The notes beneath the pieces are model-generated. The model had not been told where the DNA came from. It did not search any database and worked only from the letters and a program-made list of their open reading frames with translations. 64,000 nucleotides of DNA from Prevotella sp. GTDB lineage: Bacteria > Bacteroidota > Bacteroidia > Bacteroidales > Bacteroidaceae. Of this stretch, positions 8,205-17,481 are shown piece by piece. Each line of letters begins with the position of its first letter. Positions within the stretch are counted from its first letter, which is position 1. A program made the translations under genes and the position numbers. The stretch spans positions 1 through 64,000 of the forward strand of contig JAFZVV010000012.1 in the NCBI GenBank assembly GCA_017617615.1. Direction: 5' to 3'.

Positions 8205-8226
8205 ACTTGTAGTTGAGTTATTCGAA
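8205..8226 (+). promoter_or_regulatory. Promoter of the small peptide gene
   Basis: TTG near 8213 and TACTTTTG near 8233-8240 form a typical Bacteroidetes promoter. The peptide ATG at 8293 leaves a leader of about 45 bases. Confidence 0.45.
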
Positions 8227-8292
8227 TATAAAGTGTACTTTTGTGGTTGATTTGACTAGAACAATAATAACAACTAAAATACACTTACTTTC

Positions 8293-8460
8293 ATGAAGAG
8301 AATTTACATGACCCCTGCGATTTGCCTTCAGTCAATAGACGCCGAGGATTTCATGGACGGAGAGGTTGTCAGCCTTCCTATTCATGAAGAGGCTTCTGAT
8401 GAGCTAATCCAGAGCAGCGAAGAAGTGCTGGGTAACGGTGCTTCCGTCTGGGACGAGTAA
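8293..8460 (+). CDS. Small 55-residue peptide of the W-[DNE]-[DE] tail type
   Basis: Reading from the ATG at 8293 to TAA at 8458 gives a 55-residue acidic peptide. It starts MKRIYMTPAICLQSIDAEDF and ends GNGASVWDE. Two peptides at 52.9-53.5 kb share this plan: Lys/Arg and Tyr near the start, then x-x-P, then a Trp followed by acidic residues at the end. It has its own promoter and is closed by two hairpins, so it is an independent transcript. It has no obvious secretion signal. The function is unknown; short Bacteroidetes peptides of this kind are often next to peptidases or exporters, but here the neighbours are phage-like. Confidence 0.7.
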   Translation: MKRIYMTPAICLQSIDAEDFMDGEVVSLPIHEEASDELIQSSEEVLGNGASVWDE

Positions 8461-8484
8461 TTTAAACCATTTTAGAAAAAACTT

Positions 8485-8512
8485 CACCGGCAAGAAGAGA
8501 TTCTTGTCGGTG
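8485..8512 (+). terminator. Hairpin after the small peptide gene
   Basis: Arms CACCGGCAAGAA (8485-8496) and TTCTTGTCGGTG (8501-8512) form a 12-bp stem with one G-T pair and a GAGA tetraloop. This is a stable GNRA-type RNA hairpin. Confidence 0.7.
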
Positions 8513-8531
8513 TAAATTATTGTACCAAATC

Positions 8532-8561
8532 AAAAAAAACAGCCTCCTCGGCTGTTTTTTT
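8532..8561 (+). terminator. Rho-independent terminator
   Basis: AAAACAGCC and GGCTGTTTT form the stem around TCCTC, and a run of seven T residues follows. It is symmetrical enough to work on both strands. Confidence 0.85.
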
Positions 8562-8586
8562 CGGGCATTATTCTTGTTGCGCCCGA

Positions 8587-8619
8587 TTGAAAATTGAAAA
8601 TTGAAAATTGAAGATTAGA
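8587..8619. repeat. TTGAAAATTGAAAATTGAA tract
   Basis: Three to four copies of a TTGAAAA motif are followed by TTGAAGATTAG. The same tract, often in reverse orientation (AATTTTCAATCTTCAATC), recurs near 22.2, 25.5 and 56.05 kb. Confidence 0.75.
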
Positions 8620-8699
8620 TAATAATCAAGGTCTACTCTTTTCATCAAGAAGAGCAAAATGGCATGGATTACAGCACGCCATACCCTATTTTTGCCTTC

Positions 8700-10874
8700 A
8701 TGACCACACCTATCCTACAACTACTTGAGGAAAATGCCCGGCGCAACAGCGCTATCACCCTACCCTTCATCCCCGCCACCGGCGAGGGAGCACCCTTGTC
8801 GCGCACCTGCGTGCGCATCAGGGGCTATCTGCCGTCGCCCATCTACATCCCCGATGCGATGATGGACGACGACCGCATCAGCCGCTTGGTGCTCTGTGGC
8901 GACATCGACCATTATGCCCGTCTCACCCACCAGAGTCATGACGATGCCATGGAAGAGTTTGAGGCCCTGCGCTGCCGGCACGACTTCTTCTACTGGGCAT
9001 GGCGCTACGTGCGTATCAAACCAAAGGATGGTGGCGACGACATTCCCTTCACGCTTAACCGTCCACAACGCCGGTTGGTGGAGGCCTTCGAACAGCAACG
9101 ACAAGCAGGGCGGCCCATCCGCATCGTCGTATTGAAAGCCCGACAATGGGGTGGTTCCACGGTGACGCAAATCTACATGGCGTGGCTACAACTCGTTCAC
9201 CTGAGAGGACTCAACTCACTTATCGTAGGACATGTGAAGACCGCCTCGGCTGAGGTGAGCAGCATGTTCGACAAGGTGCTCGAGCGCTATCCGCTGAGTC
9301 TGCTGGGATGCCGCACGCTATGCGAGACTCCCTCGGCACACGACAATGCCGACAGTCGCCCCACGGCGATGTGCAGCGAGGTGTTCGCCCTCGACGGTGA
9401 GGACGACACCGACGAGGAAACGAAGAAGGACAGGCACGGCAAGAAAAACACTGCCAAGATCGTGGGCGACCGCAACACCCGCCTGCTGCGCTATATCCCC
9501 CTGCGCAACTGCAAAATCAAGATCGGGTCGGCAGAGACACCCAACAGCGCCCGCGGCGGCGACTCCGCTCTGGTGCACTGCACCGAGGTGGCGTTCTGGC
9601 GGAAGACCGACAACAAGACACCCGAAGACATCATCCGCTCGGCATGCGCCGGTGCCTCTTACCGTCCGTATACGATGATTGTATATGAGTCGACCGCCAA
9701 CGGCACCGGCAACTACTTCCAACGCGAATACGACGCGGCGAAACGAGGGGAGTCGCAGTTCGACGCCCTCTTCGTGGCATGGTGGCAGATAGAGCAGTAT
9801 GCGCTGCCCCTCGACGATGCCACCCGCTTTGCCACGCTACTGTGGGAACACCGCACAGAAGAAGCCACCGACAGCGACCGCCGCGAACCCGGGCGATACC
9901 TGTGGCGGCTGTGGGAGATAGGTGCCACCCTCGAAGCCATCAACTGGTATGTGAATGAACGGAGGAAATACAACGACCACGGCAATATGGCGGCGGAATT
10001 CCCTTCCGACGACATCGAGGCATTCCAACAGTCGGGTGCCCACGTTTTCGACCCTTACCACATCAACAGCCTCAGGGAGTGTTGTCGACCGCCACGGCAG
10101 AAAGGCGATGTCACGGGCAAGGCAACGAAAGGCACCATGGCGCTCGACGACCTCCACTTCACCGCCAGCGAAGGCGGACAGCTCTGGATATGGGCGCCTC
10201 CGGAGACCTTCGACGATGGGCATGTGAGCGACCGTTACCTCGTGGTGGTAGACATCGGCGGGCGCAGCGCCAAGGCCGACTGGTCGGTAATCTGTGTCAT
10301 CGACCGTTACGGGATGATGGAAGGCGGCAGGCCGGAGATATGCGCGCAGTGGTATGGACATATCGACATGGACCTGTTGGCATGGAAAGCCGCGCAGGTG
10401 GCACATTTCTACGACGATGCCCTGCTCGTGGTGGAGTCGAACACCCTCGAGACCCACGATGACGACCGCTGGCTCGAGGGCGGCGACCAGTCATCGTATA
10501 TCCTCAATGCCATACGCGATGCCTACCCACACCTCTATGCCCGCCGGCAGAGTGCCGAGGACATCCGTCAGCGTGCCCCCGTGAAATATGGGTTCCACAC
10601 CAACGTGAAGACAAAACCCGAGATTATTTCCACGCTGGTGGAGGCCGTGCGCGAAGGGCTCTACGTGGAGCGCGACACACGATGCCTCGACGAATACGCT
10701 ACCTACGTGCGACGCCAGAACGGCAGTTACGGCGCTGTGGACGGCAAGCATGACGACCTACTGATGACGCGTGCCATCGGGCTCCATATCTGTTTCCATG
10801 AGATGCCATTGCCGAAATTTACAAGCAACACCCGACAAAGGCCTCCGACACCGAGCGGCGCTGGCTTTTGGTAG
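8700..10874 (+). CDS. Phage-type large terminase (ATPase plus nuclease)
   Basis: Predicted DNA-packaging motor. The ATPase domain has a Walker-A-like KARQWGGST (146-154) and the acidic Walker-B residue in IVYESTANG (E330). The RNase-H-like nuclease domain shows three expected acidic positions: VVVDIGG (D518), LVVESN (E579) and HDD (D685/D686). All key residues are present and the 724-residue length is complete, so the enzyme looks functional. I chose the ATG at 8700 (MTTPILQLLEENAR). A TATTTTTGC element ends only four bases before it, implying a leaderless message. An ATG at 8664 is also in frame. No portal, capsid or tail gene follows: the next genes are a patatin and housekeeping genes, and the matching portal is 35 kb away. 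Confidence 0.88.
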   Translation: MTTPILQLLEENARRNSAITLPFIPATGEGAPLSRTCVRIRGYLPSPIYIPDAMMDDDRISRLVLCGDIDHYARLTHQSHDDAMEEFEALRCRHDFFYWAWRYVRIKPKDGGDDIPFTLNRPQRRLVEAFEQQRQAGRPIRIVVLKARQWGGSTVTQIYMAWLQLVHLRGLNSLIVGHVKTASAEVSSMFDKVLERYPLSLLGCRTLCETPSAHDNADSRPTAMCSEVFALDGEDDTDEETKKDRHGKKNTAKIVGDRNTRLLRYIPLRNCKIKIGSAETPNSARGGDSALVHCTEVAFWRKTDNKTPEDIIRSACAGASYRPYTMIVYESTANGTGNYFQREYDAAKRGESQFDALFVAWWQIEQYALPLDDATRFATLLWEHRTEEATDSDRREPGRYLWRLWEIGATLEAINWYVNERRKYNDHGNMAAEFPSDDIEAFQQSGAHVFDPYHINSLRECCRPPRQKGDVTGKATKGTMALDDLHFTASEGGQLWIWAPPETFDDGHVSDRYLVVVDIGGRSAKADWSVICVIDRYGMMEGGRPEICAQWYGHIDMDLLAWKAAQVAHFYDDALLVVESNTLETHDDDRWLEGGDQSSYILNAIRDAYPHLYARRQSAEDIRQRAPVKYGFHTNVKTKPEIISTLVEAVREGLYVERDTRCLDEYATYVRRQNGSYGAVDGKHDDLLMTRAIGLHICFHEMPLPKFTSNTRQRPPTPSGAGFW

Positions 10875-10881
10875 ACAAATA

Positions 10882-10914
10882 TTTGCCATCATGCGAAAAA
10901 GTGCTTACTTTTGC
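10882..10914 (+). promoter_or_regulatory. Promoter of the patatin gene
   Basis: TTTG at 10882-10885 and TACTTTTGC at 10906-10914 are 20 bases apart, an exact Bacteroidetes -33/-7 pair, 41 bases before the ATG. Confidence 0.7.
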
Positions 10915-10955
10915 ACCATGCAGGCCATTGCCTGTTTACCTAAACAACCGACAAG

Positions 10956-11807
10956 ATGAAAAAAGGACTGGTACTTGAGGGCGGAGCGCTGCGCGGACTC
11001 TTCTCCGCCGGTGTGATGGACGTGATGATGGACCATGGCATCCAATACGACGGCATCGTGGGCGTGTCGGCAGGGGCCGCCTTCGGCTGCAACTATGTGT
11101 CAGGGCAGAGAGGCAGGGCGATACGCTACAACAAACTCATGGCCAAGGAATGGCGATACTGCAGCCTGCGGTCGTGGCTGACCACCGGCGACCTCTTCGG
11201 GGCGCAGTTCGCTTACCATGAGGTGCCCACCAAGCACGATATCTTCGACAATGCGACCTTCGAGGCCAACCCCACGGCATATTATGTGGTGTGCACCGAC
11301 GTGGAGACCGGCGAGGCGGTATACCACCGGTGCGACGAGGGCGGGCATACGTTCTTCGACTGGGTGCGTGCCTCGGCATCGATGCCTGTGGTGTCGCGCG
11401 TGGTGGAACTCGACGGCTACAAGCTCCTCGACGGTGGTGCGGCCGACTCCATCCCCCTGGAGTTCTTCGAGCGCGAGGGCTACGACCGCAATGTCGTGAT
11501 ACTCACGCAGCCTGCCGGATTCTGCAAGAAGCCCACCCCCTTCATGCGCATCATACGCATCAGCCTGCGCCGCTATCCCAACATCGTGCGCGCCCTCGCC
11601 GAGCGCCATGTGATGTATAATGCCCAGCTGGATTACGTGGCACAACGCGAGCAAGCCGGTGCCGCCTATGTCATCCGCCCCGACGCCCCCCTGCCCATCG
11701 GCCACACCTCGCACGACCCCGACGAGATGCAAGCCGTATACGAAGAAGGCATCAAGAAGGGCGAAGCCGTAATTGAAGAAATCAAGGATTTTTTGGAATG
11801 CACATAA
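10956..11807 (+). CDS. Patatin-like phospholipase, short cytosolic type
   Basis: Predicted serine lipid acyl hydrolase. The oxyanion motif LEGGALRG is at residues 6-13, the nucleophile is in GVSAG (S38), and the second catalytic residue is in DGGAAD (D159). There is no signal peptide or membrane helix. The 283-residue size matches the single-domain bacterial YjjU/RssA-type group. Natural substrates are not known. It has its own promoter, and a repeat array begins four bases after its stop. Confidence 0.9.
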   Translation: MKKGLVLEGGALRGLFSAGVMDVMMDHGIQYDGIVGVSAGAAFGCNYVSGQRGRAIRYNKLMAKEWRYCSLRSWLTTGDLFGAQFAYHEVPTKHDIFDNATFEANPTAYYVVCTDVETGEAVYHRCDEGGHTFFDWVRASASMPVVSRVVELDGYKLLDGGAADSIPLEFFEREGYDRNVVILTQPAGFCKKPTPFMRIIRISLRRYPNIVRALAERHVMYNAQLDYVAQREQAGAAYVIRPDAPLPIGHTSHDPDEMQAVYEEGIKKGEAVIEEIKDFLECT

Positions 11808-11811
11808 TCTA

Positions 11812-12105
11812 ATGGGCAATATGGGCAATATGGGCAGAATGGGCAATATGGGTGCCGCCATGCCCATAGCGCCCATAAGCACCGGCGCCCATCACACCCA
11901 TAAATGCCCATGGCGCCCATAAGCACCGCGCACATAAATGCCCAATGCCCATAGCGCCCATCATGCCCATGGCGCCCATCATGCCCATGGCGCCCATAAG
12001 CACCGCGCCCATAAATGCCCATAGCGCCCAAAATGCCCATCACGCCCATGGCGCCCATAAATGCCCATGGCGCCCAAAATGCCCATACCGCCCAAAAATG
12101 CCCAT
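11812..12105. repeat. GCCCAT array, copy A
   Basis: The left part reads ATGGGCAATATGGGC and similar (11812-11855). The longer right part has more than twenty GCCCAT units in a roughly 9-base rhythm such as GCGCCCATC and ATGCCCATG. Because the halves are complementary, the transcript could fold into a long hairpin. Copy B at 12.7 kb has the same design. No coding function is apparent. Confidence 0.85.
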
Positions 12106-12143
12106 AATCATCAAATAATAACAACAATAAAAAAAATCTCCCT

Positions 12144-12704
12144 ATGAATGACAAGGAATTCCTACATCAAAACAAAGACTACCGCACATTGAAGGCTTTC
12201 CAGAAGGCGGAGTGCATCTACGATGTGACGTATTACTTTGCACACACCTTCCTGAAAGCCGGAGACCGAACCATCGACCAGATGGTGCAGGCCGCGCGTT
12301 CAGGAAAGCAAAACCTTGCCGAAGGAAATATTGATGGGATAACATCGCGAGAGATGGAAATCAAACTGACCAACGTGAACCGGGCATCACTTCACGAGTT
12401 GCTGCTCGACTATGAAGACTATCTCCGTGTAAGAGGGCTGGAGCAATGGGCCTACGACGACCCGCGCTGCATCCAGACACGCCAATTCTGCATGACTCAC
12501 CTCGATTCTGCCATCTACCGTGAGAAAATCAAAGAGCGCTCCGACGAAACCATCGCCAATATCGCCATCACGCTCATCCACCAGTGCGACGTACTCATCC
12601 GTGGCCTCATAGAATGGCAGAAAAAGAAATTCAAGGAGAATGGAGGCATCAAGGAAGAGATGTATCGCACCCGAAAGGAATGGATGAAGAAGAATAAAGG
12701 ATGA
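12144..12704 (+). CDS. Four-helix-bundle 'suffix' protein
   Basis: A 186-residue helical protein of the group related to 23S rRNA intervening-sequence proteins. Indicative segments are KAFQKAECIYDVTYYFAHTF, GDRTIDQMVQAARSGKQNLAEG and EIKLTNVNRASLHELLLDYE. The extended C-terminal half (IALTLIHQCDVLI-like helix, then KKKFKENGG and a basic tail) fits the variant called four helix bundle suffix-domain protein. Molecular function is not established. It stands alone between two similar GCCCAT arrays, each starting within a few bases of a stop codon. Confidence 0.8.
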   Translation: MNDKEFLHQNKDYRTLKAFQKAECIYDVTYYFAHTFLKAGDRTIDQMVQAARSGKQNLAEGNIDGITSREMEIKLTNVNRASLHELLLDYEDYLRVRGLEQWAYDDPRCIQTRQFCMTHLDSAIYREKIKERSDETIANIAITLIHQCDVLIRGLIEWQKKKFKENGGIKEEMYRTRKEWMKKNKG

Positions 12705-12711
12705 ATATTTA

Positions 12712-12935
12712 ATGGGCGGAATGGGCAATATGGGCAATATGGGCAAAGTGGGCGAAATGGGCAATGTGGGTGCTGCCACGCCCATAGCGCCCCATCATGC
12801 CCATCATGCCCATCATGCCCATGGCGCCCAAGCGCCCATAAATGCCCATCACGCCCATCACGCCCATAGCGCCCATCATGCCCATGGCGCCCCACCACGC
12901 CCATCATGCCCATCACGCCCATCACGCCCATCAAG
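12712..12935. repeat. GCCCAT array, copy B
   Basis: It has the same architecture as the array at 11.8 kb. ATGGGC-type units come first (12712-12770), then GTGGGTGCTGCCACGCCCAT at the turn, then a run of GCCCAT units to 12935. It begins seven bases after the stop of the four-helix-bundle gene. Confidence 0.85.
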
Positions 12936-13033
12936 CTTCTCCTTTCTGCCATTTTGTCATATTTTTCTCGAAAGGAATGGATTTTGTGTTTCTTAGGCAG
13001 AAAGAAAAAACAAAATAAAGAAAGGAGAACCTC

Positions 13034-15622
13034 ATGACATTCGAGAAATTCACTATCAAAGCACAAGAGGCCGTGCAAGAAGCAGTGAGCACGGCCGAGC
13101 GAAACGGCCAACAAGCCATAGAGCCTGAGCACTTGCTCAAAGGCATACTGGTGAAAGGCAAGGACATCTGCAACTACATCTTCCAGAAGACGGGTGCCAA
13201 CGGCACGCAGATAGAAAAGGTGACCGACAGCGAAATCAGTCACCTCACCCGCGTGCAAGGCGGCGAGCCCTACCTCAGCAGTGGCACGAACACCGTGCTG
13301 CAACGCACCCTCGACATCTCACAGAAGATGGGCGACGAGTTCGTGTCGATAGAGCCCATGCTCATCGCCCTGCTCACCGTACCGTCGACAGCCAGCCGCA
13401 TCCTCCGCGATGCCGGCATCAGCGAGAACGACCTGCGCGCCGCCATCAACGAACTGCGCCAGGGGAGCAACGTGAAATCGCAGTCGGCAGAAGACAACTA
13501 CCAGAGTCTGTCGAAATACGCGAAAAACCTCGTGGAGGCAGCCCGTGCCGGGAAACTCGACCCCGTAATCGGGCGCGACGATGAGATACGGCGCCTGCTG
13601 CAAATCCTCTCACGGCGCACGAAGAACAACCCCGTGCTCATCGGAGAACCGGGCACCGGCAAGACCGCCATCGTGGAGGGTCTCGCGGGACGTATCGTCC
13701 GCGGCGACGTGCCCGAAAACCTGAAGGACAAGCAAATCTTCTCGCTCGACATGGGACAACTCATCGCCGGCGCGAAGTACAAGGGCGAGTTCGAGGAACG
13801 TCTGAAGAGCGTCATCAACGAGGTGGTGAAGAGCGACGGACACATCATCCTCTTCATCGACGAGATACACACCCTCGTCGGTGCCGGTGCCAGCGAAGGA
13901 GCCATGGATGCCGCCAACATCCTCAAACCCGCACTCGCCAGGGGTGAGCTGAGGGCCATCGGTGCCACCACGCTCAACGAATACCAGAAATATTTCGAGA
14001 AAGACAAGGCCCTGGAGCGACGCTTCCAGACCGTGATGGTGGACGAGCCCGACGAAGCGAGTGCCATCAGTATTCTCCGCGGACTGAAGGAGCGTTACGA
14101 GAACCACCACCAGGTACGTATCCAGGACGATGCCTGCATCGCCGCCGTGAAACTCTCCGAACGCTATATCAGCGACCGGTTCCTGCCCGACAAGGCCATC
14201 GACCTGATGGACGAGGCCGCCGCCAAACTGCGCATGGAGCGCGACTCCCTGCCCGAGGAACTCGATGAAATCACCCGCAAGCTGAAACAACTCGAAATAG
14301 AACGCGAGGCCATCAAGCGCGAGGACGACCAGCCCAAGCTGGCACAACTCGACAAAGACATCGCCGATCTGCGGGAGAAGGAGGCCGCCTTCAAGGCGAA
14401 ATGGGAGAGCGAGAAAACCCTCGTGGACCGTATCCAGCAGAACAAACAGCAGATGGAGAGCCTGAAGTTCGAAGCCGACAAGGCTGAGCGCGAGGGCAAC
14501 TACGGTCGTGTGGCAGAGATACGCTACGGCAAACTCCAGGCCCTGGAACAGGAGATAGAGAACACCATGCGGCAGTTGCACGAGGCACAGGGCGACGCAT
14601 CGATGGTGCGCGAGGAAGTGACCGCCGACGACATCGCCGAGGTGGTGAGCCGCTGGACGGGCATCCCCGTGACCAGGATGATGCAGAGCGAGCGCGAGAA
14701 ACTGCTCCATCTGGAAGAGGAGCTGCACCGCCGCGTCATCGGACAAGACGAGGCCATCACTGCCGTGAGCGACGCCGTGCGCCGGTCGCGTGCCGGCCTG
14801 CAAGACCCGAAGCGCCCCATCGCCTCGTTCATCTTCATGGGAACGACGGGCGTGGGAAAGACGGAACTGGCGAAGGCCCTCGCCGAGTATCTCTTCAACG
14901 ACGAGAGCATGATGACACGTATCGACATGAGCGAGTATATGGAGAAATACAGCGTATCGCGACTCATCGGTGCACCTCCGGGATACGTAGGTTATGATGA
15001 GGGCGGCCAGCTCACCGAGGCCGTGCGGCGGAAGCCCTACTCCGTGGTGCTCTTCGACGAGATAGAGAAAGCCCATCCCGACGTGTTCAACATCCTGCTC
15101 CAGGTGCTCGACGACGGGCGCCTCACCGACAACAAGGGACGCACGGTGAACTTCAAGAACACCATCATCATCATGACCTCGAACCTCGGAAGCCAGTATA
15201 TACAGTCGCAGTTTGAACGCCTCGACGACAGCAACCGCGACCAACTCATCGAGGAGACGAAGACACAGGTGATGGAGATGCTGAAGAAGACGATACGCCC
15301 GGAGTTCCTCAACCGTATCGACGAGACCATCATGTTCCTGCCACTCACGAAGGGCGAGATTGCCGACGTGGTGCGCCTGCAGATAGAGAGTGTGAAGAAG
15401 ATGCTCGCCCCGCAGGGATTCGAACTGGAGGTGACACCCCATGCCATCGAATACCTCGCAGAGGTGGGCTACGACCCGGAGTTCGGCGCACGCCCCGTGA
15501 AGCGCGCCATCCAGCACTATGTGCTCAACGACCTCTCACGCCGCATCCTCGCCGAGGAGGTGAGCCGCGACAAACCCATCGTCATCGACTCCTTCGGCAA
15601 CGAGCTGGTGTTTAGGAACTAA
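13034..15622 (+). CDS. clpB: ATP-dependent disaggregase ClpB
   Basis: Heat-shock Hsp100 chaperone that threads aggregated proteins through a hexamer together with the DnaK system. The Clp N-domain starts at [17 protein letters not shown]. The first AAA+ Walker A is GEPGTGKT (204-211). The coiled-coil middle domain lies at about 400-525. The second Walker A is GTTGVGKT (603-610), and the small C-terminal domain follows. The 862-residue length is typical. AAGGAGAACCTC just upstream is one of the few good Shine-Dalgarno sequences in the window and fixes the start. Confidence 0.97.
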   Translation: MTFEKFTIKAQEAVQEAVSTAERNGQQAIEPEHLLKGILVKGKDICNYIFQKTGANGTQIEKVTDSEISHLTRVQGGEPYLSSGTNTVLQRTLDISQKMGDEFVSIEPMLIALLTVPSTASRILRDAGISENDLRAAINELRQGSNVKSQSAEDNYQSLSKYAKNLVEAARAGKLDPVIGRDDEIRRLLQILSRRTKNNPVLIGEPGTGKTAIVEGLAGRIVRGDVPENLKDKQIFSLDMGQLIAGAKYKGEFEERLKSVINEVVKSDGHIILFIDEIHTLVGAGASEGAMDAANILKPALARGELRAIGATTLNEYQKYFEKDKALERRFQTVMVDEPDEASAISILRGLKERYENHHQVRIQDDACIAAVKLSERYISDRFLPDKAIDLMDEAAAKLRMERDSLPEELDEITRKLKQLEIEREAIKREDDQPKLAQLDKDIADLREKEAAFKAKWESEKTLVDRIQQNKQQMESLKFEADKAEREGNYGRVAEIRYGKLQALEQEIENTMRQLHEAQGDASMVREEVTADDIAEVVSRWTGIPVTRMMQSEREKLLHLEEELHRRVIGQDEAITAVSDAVRRSRAGLQDPKRPIASFIFMGTTGVGKTELAKALAEYLFNDESMMTRIDMSEYMEKYSVSRLIGAPPGYVGYDEGGQLTEAVRRKPYSVVLFDEIEKAHPDVFNILLQVLDDGRLTDNKGRTVNFKNTIIIMTSNLGSQYIQSQFERLDDSNRDQLIEETKTQVMEMLKKTIRPEFLNRIDETIMFLPLTKGEIADVVRLQIESVKKMLAPQGFELEVTPHAIEYLAEVGYDPEFGARPVKRAIQHYVLNDLSRRILAEEVSRDKPIVIDSFGNELVFRN

Positions 15623-15646
15623 CCCCAAAAAAACAATTCACCCTTC

Positions 15647-15675
15647 ATGCCCCACGGTAACCCGCCATGGGGCAT
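15647..15675 (+). terminator. Hairpin after clpB
   Basis: ATGCCCCA (15647-15654) and TGGGGCAT (15668-15675) form an 8-bp stem with a 13-base loop, starting 25 bases after the stop. Confidence 0.6.
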
Positions 15676-15765
15676 TTATGTATTCAGCAAAAAGAGAGGA
15701 GAAGAAAAATAAAAAACCTGCAGCCGGAGTCTTTTCATTATTTTTTTCTAACTTTGCAAATAGTC

Positions 15766-15856
15766 TAAGAAGGGGAAGGGCATTAGAGGCCTTAGAGACC
15801 TTAAAGACCTTAGAGTCGTCACTCATGACCTCTTGGCGTCGTTCTTAAAGGCCTAA
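15766..15856. repeat. CTTAGAG/CTTAAAG repeat cluster
   Basis: Short units GCCTTAGAG, ACCTTAAAG and ACCTTAGAGTCGT are followed by GGCGTCGTTC. It belongs to the same family as the arrays at 1.3, 19.8, 21.2, 23.2, 45.6 and 58.9 kb, and lies in the gap before a lipoprotein gene. Confidence 0.65.
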
Positions 15857-15886
15857 TAACACGATTATCTCATAAAAACCATCATC

Positions 15887-16699
15887 ATGAACAAGAAACA
15901 CAAAAACGCCATCATCATCTTGCTCGCCGCCGCTACGCTCACAGGATGCGGCACACAAGGCAACTCACTCTACGGCATCGGTAGCATCATCGGAGCCGTA
16001 ACAGGAACAGGCAGTGTCATCGGCAATGTGGCAGGAGCCACGGGCACGGTGGGCGACGTGCTCAGTACCGCTGGCACCGTGGGTAGCGTCATCGGCACAG
16101 CCAGTACGGTGGGCAGCGTCATCGGAGCCATCGCCGGCAACAACGGTGCCACCACGACCGGTTCATCCACCGGCACCGCCACCTATCCCGTGAGCTCTGG
16201 CACTTCCACCAGCACATCTTCAGGCGCATCCACCCGCTCCACCACCTACCCCGTGACCACCAGCACATCCACCAGTACCAGCACCACGATGACCACCTCC
16301 AAGCCCGTGACCACCACGACCACGACAAGTTCGTCGGCCACCCAACAACAGCGCAACATGGAACTGTGGTACAGCGGCCGACAAGTGGGGTTCATCAAGC
16401 CCGACGGCACGGTGTTCATCCAGGGAAGGGAAGTGGGACGCGCCAACTCCAACGGCGAAATCTACGTCTCGGGAAGGAACACGGGCAATATCCGCTCCAA
16501 CGGCGAGGTATACAAGGCTGGCCGCAAGGTGGGCGACGTGCGCTCCAATGGCGAAATATATGAGAATGGCCGCAAGGTGGGCGAGATACGCTCCAACGGC
16601 GACATCTACAAGGACGGCCGCCAGATAGGCAACGTGCGCTACATGCAGAACCGCAACTGGGCAGCCATCATCTACTTCTTCGATTTCTTCAGTTTCTGA
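15887..16699 (+). CDS. Lipoprotein with beta-flower-like 16-residue repeats
   Basis: A 270-residue predicted lipoprotein with lipobox LTGC at the end of a hydrophobic signal. Residues about 30-85 are a Gly/Val/Ser glycine-zipper-like stretch with recurring GTVGSVIG. Residues 85-155 are almost pure Ser/Thr and probably a disordered stalk. The rest is six units of about 16 residues of the form GRxVGxIRSNGEIYxx, where x varies. That pattern resembles '4-fold beta flower' repeats, a small beta fold. I infer a surface or envelope binding module; no enzyme motif is visible. The last residues are aromatic and hydrophobic (IIYFFDFFSF). Confidence 0.75.
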   Translation: MNKKHKNAIIILLAAATLTGCGTQGNSLYGIGSIIGAVTGTGSVIGNVAGATGTVGDVLSTAGTVGSVIGTASTVGSVIGAIAGNNGATTTGSSTGTATYPVSSGTSTSTSSGASTRSTTYPVTTSTSTSTSTTMTTSKPVTTTTTTSSSATQQQRNMELWYSGRQVGFIKPDGTVFIQGREVGRANSNGEIYVSGRNTGNIRSNGEVYKAGRKVGDVRSNGEIYENGRKVGEIRSNGDIYKDGRQIGNVRYMQNRNWAAIIYFFDFFSF

Positions 16700-16714
16700 C
16701 AAGGGCAGAAACCA

Positions 16715-17392
16715 TCAGTGGGTGAAATAGCCGTTTTCGCTTGTGCGGAGATAAGGGAGGATTTCCTCGTAGCGCAGGCGGAATGGCGCACCCGTATAAT
16801 GCAGCGCAGGACCGATGACCACCACCCAGCCATCGACGAAACCGGCGTTCACGGGCACCAGGTCGTCGGGACCGTCGGCATCGAGGGTGAGGTCGCCCCG
16901 ATACTGCCACATCAGCCGACAGATGTCGGAGGTGTCGCATTTGAAAATCTCATTCAGTTTCACGCGGTGCCCGTCGCGCTTGCTGAACGAAGCGCAGTCG
17001 GCCCACCGCCAGGTCTCCTCGCCACGGTCGGTGACCATCGCCTCGAAGGTGACGCACCCCTCGTCTTCGTACGACCGCTCCACCATTACCGACCGCTTGA
17101 ACCACTGTCCTGAAGCCAGGAAGGCATCGCACGATGCCTGCAACATGCCGTTGAAACTGGTGTGGCGCTGGCCATCGATGTCGAGCACGTCGGCAATCCA
17201 ACGCTTCACGCTCTCCACCACGGCCTTGTCGCCTTCGGTAGGGAACTCCACCGAGGCGCTCCAGCCGTTCTTCTCGAGCGTGAGGGTATGCGTGGAGAGG
17301 AACGACTGTGCCGTGGCCGTGGCGGCAGCCATTACCGTCACGACGACGATTGCCACCCATCGGGCGGCTGTGCGTATGAAGCATGGTTTCAT
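16715..17392 (-). CDS. Secreted DUF3298-like protein
   Basis: A 225-residue exported protein from the ATG at 17392 (MKPCFIRTAARWVAIVVVTV), with a signal peptide ending near TATAQS. The C-terminal half has FSKRDGHRVKLNEIF followed by a hydrophobic, aromatic domain. This is the layout of DUF3298, also found at the C-terminus of RsiV. An RsiV-like ligand-binding role cannot be assumed. A TAATTTTGC promoter element at 17405-17397 ends four bases before the ATG, so the message is probably leaderless. It converges on the repeat lipoprotein gene with a 15-base gap. Confidence 0.7.
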   Translation of the reverse strand: MKPCFIRTAARWVAIVVVTVMAAATATAQSFLSTHTLTLEKNGWSASVEFPTEGDKAVVESVKRWIADVLDIDGQRHTSFNGMLQASCDAFLASGQWFKRSVMVERSYEDEGCVTFEAMVTDRGEETWRWADCASFSKRDGHRVKLNEIFKCDTSDICRLMWQYRGDLTLDADGPDDLVPVNAGFVDGWVVVIGPALHYTGAPFRLRYEEILPYLRTSENGYFTH

Positions 17393-17481
17393 CCGTGCAA
17401 AATTAGCAAAAAACCATACATCCTGCAAACGGAGGGCCGATAATTTGGCAAAACGGGATAAATATCGTACTTTTGCCCCTA

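Noticed and set aside
6667..10874. Complete prophage
   Set aside because: No integrase, capsid, tail or lysis genes, and housekeeping genes follow directly; only packaging-type genes are present.
11812..12935. Arrays that could be taken for CRISPR
   Set aside because: The units are 6-9 bases with no unique spacers of constant length, and no cas gene is near.
13610..15517. Long minus-strand frame opposite clpB
   Set aside because: It lies fully inside clpB on the other strand, has no recognisable domain, and arises from high GC codon bias.
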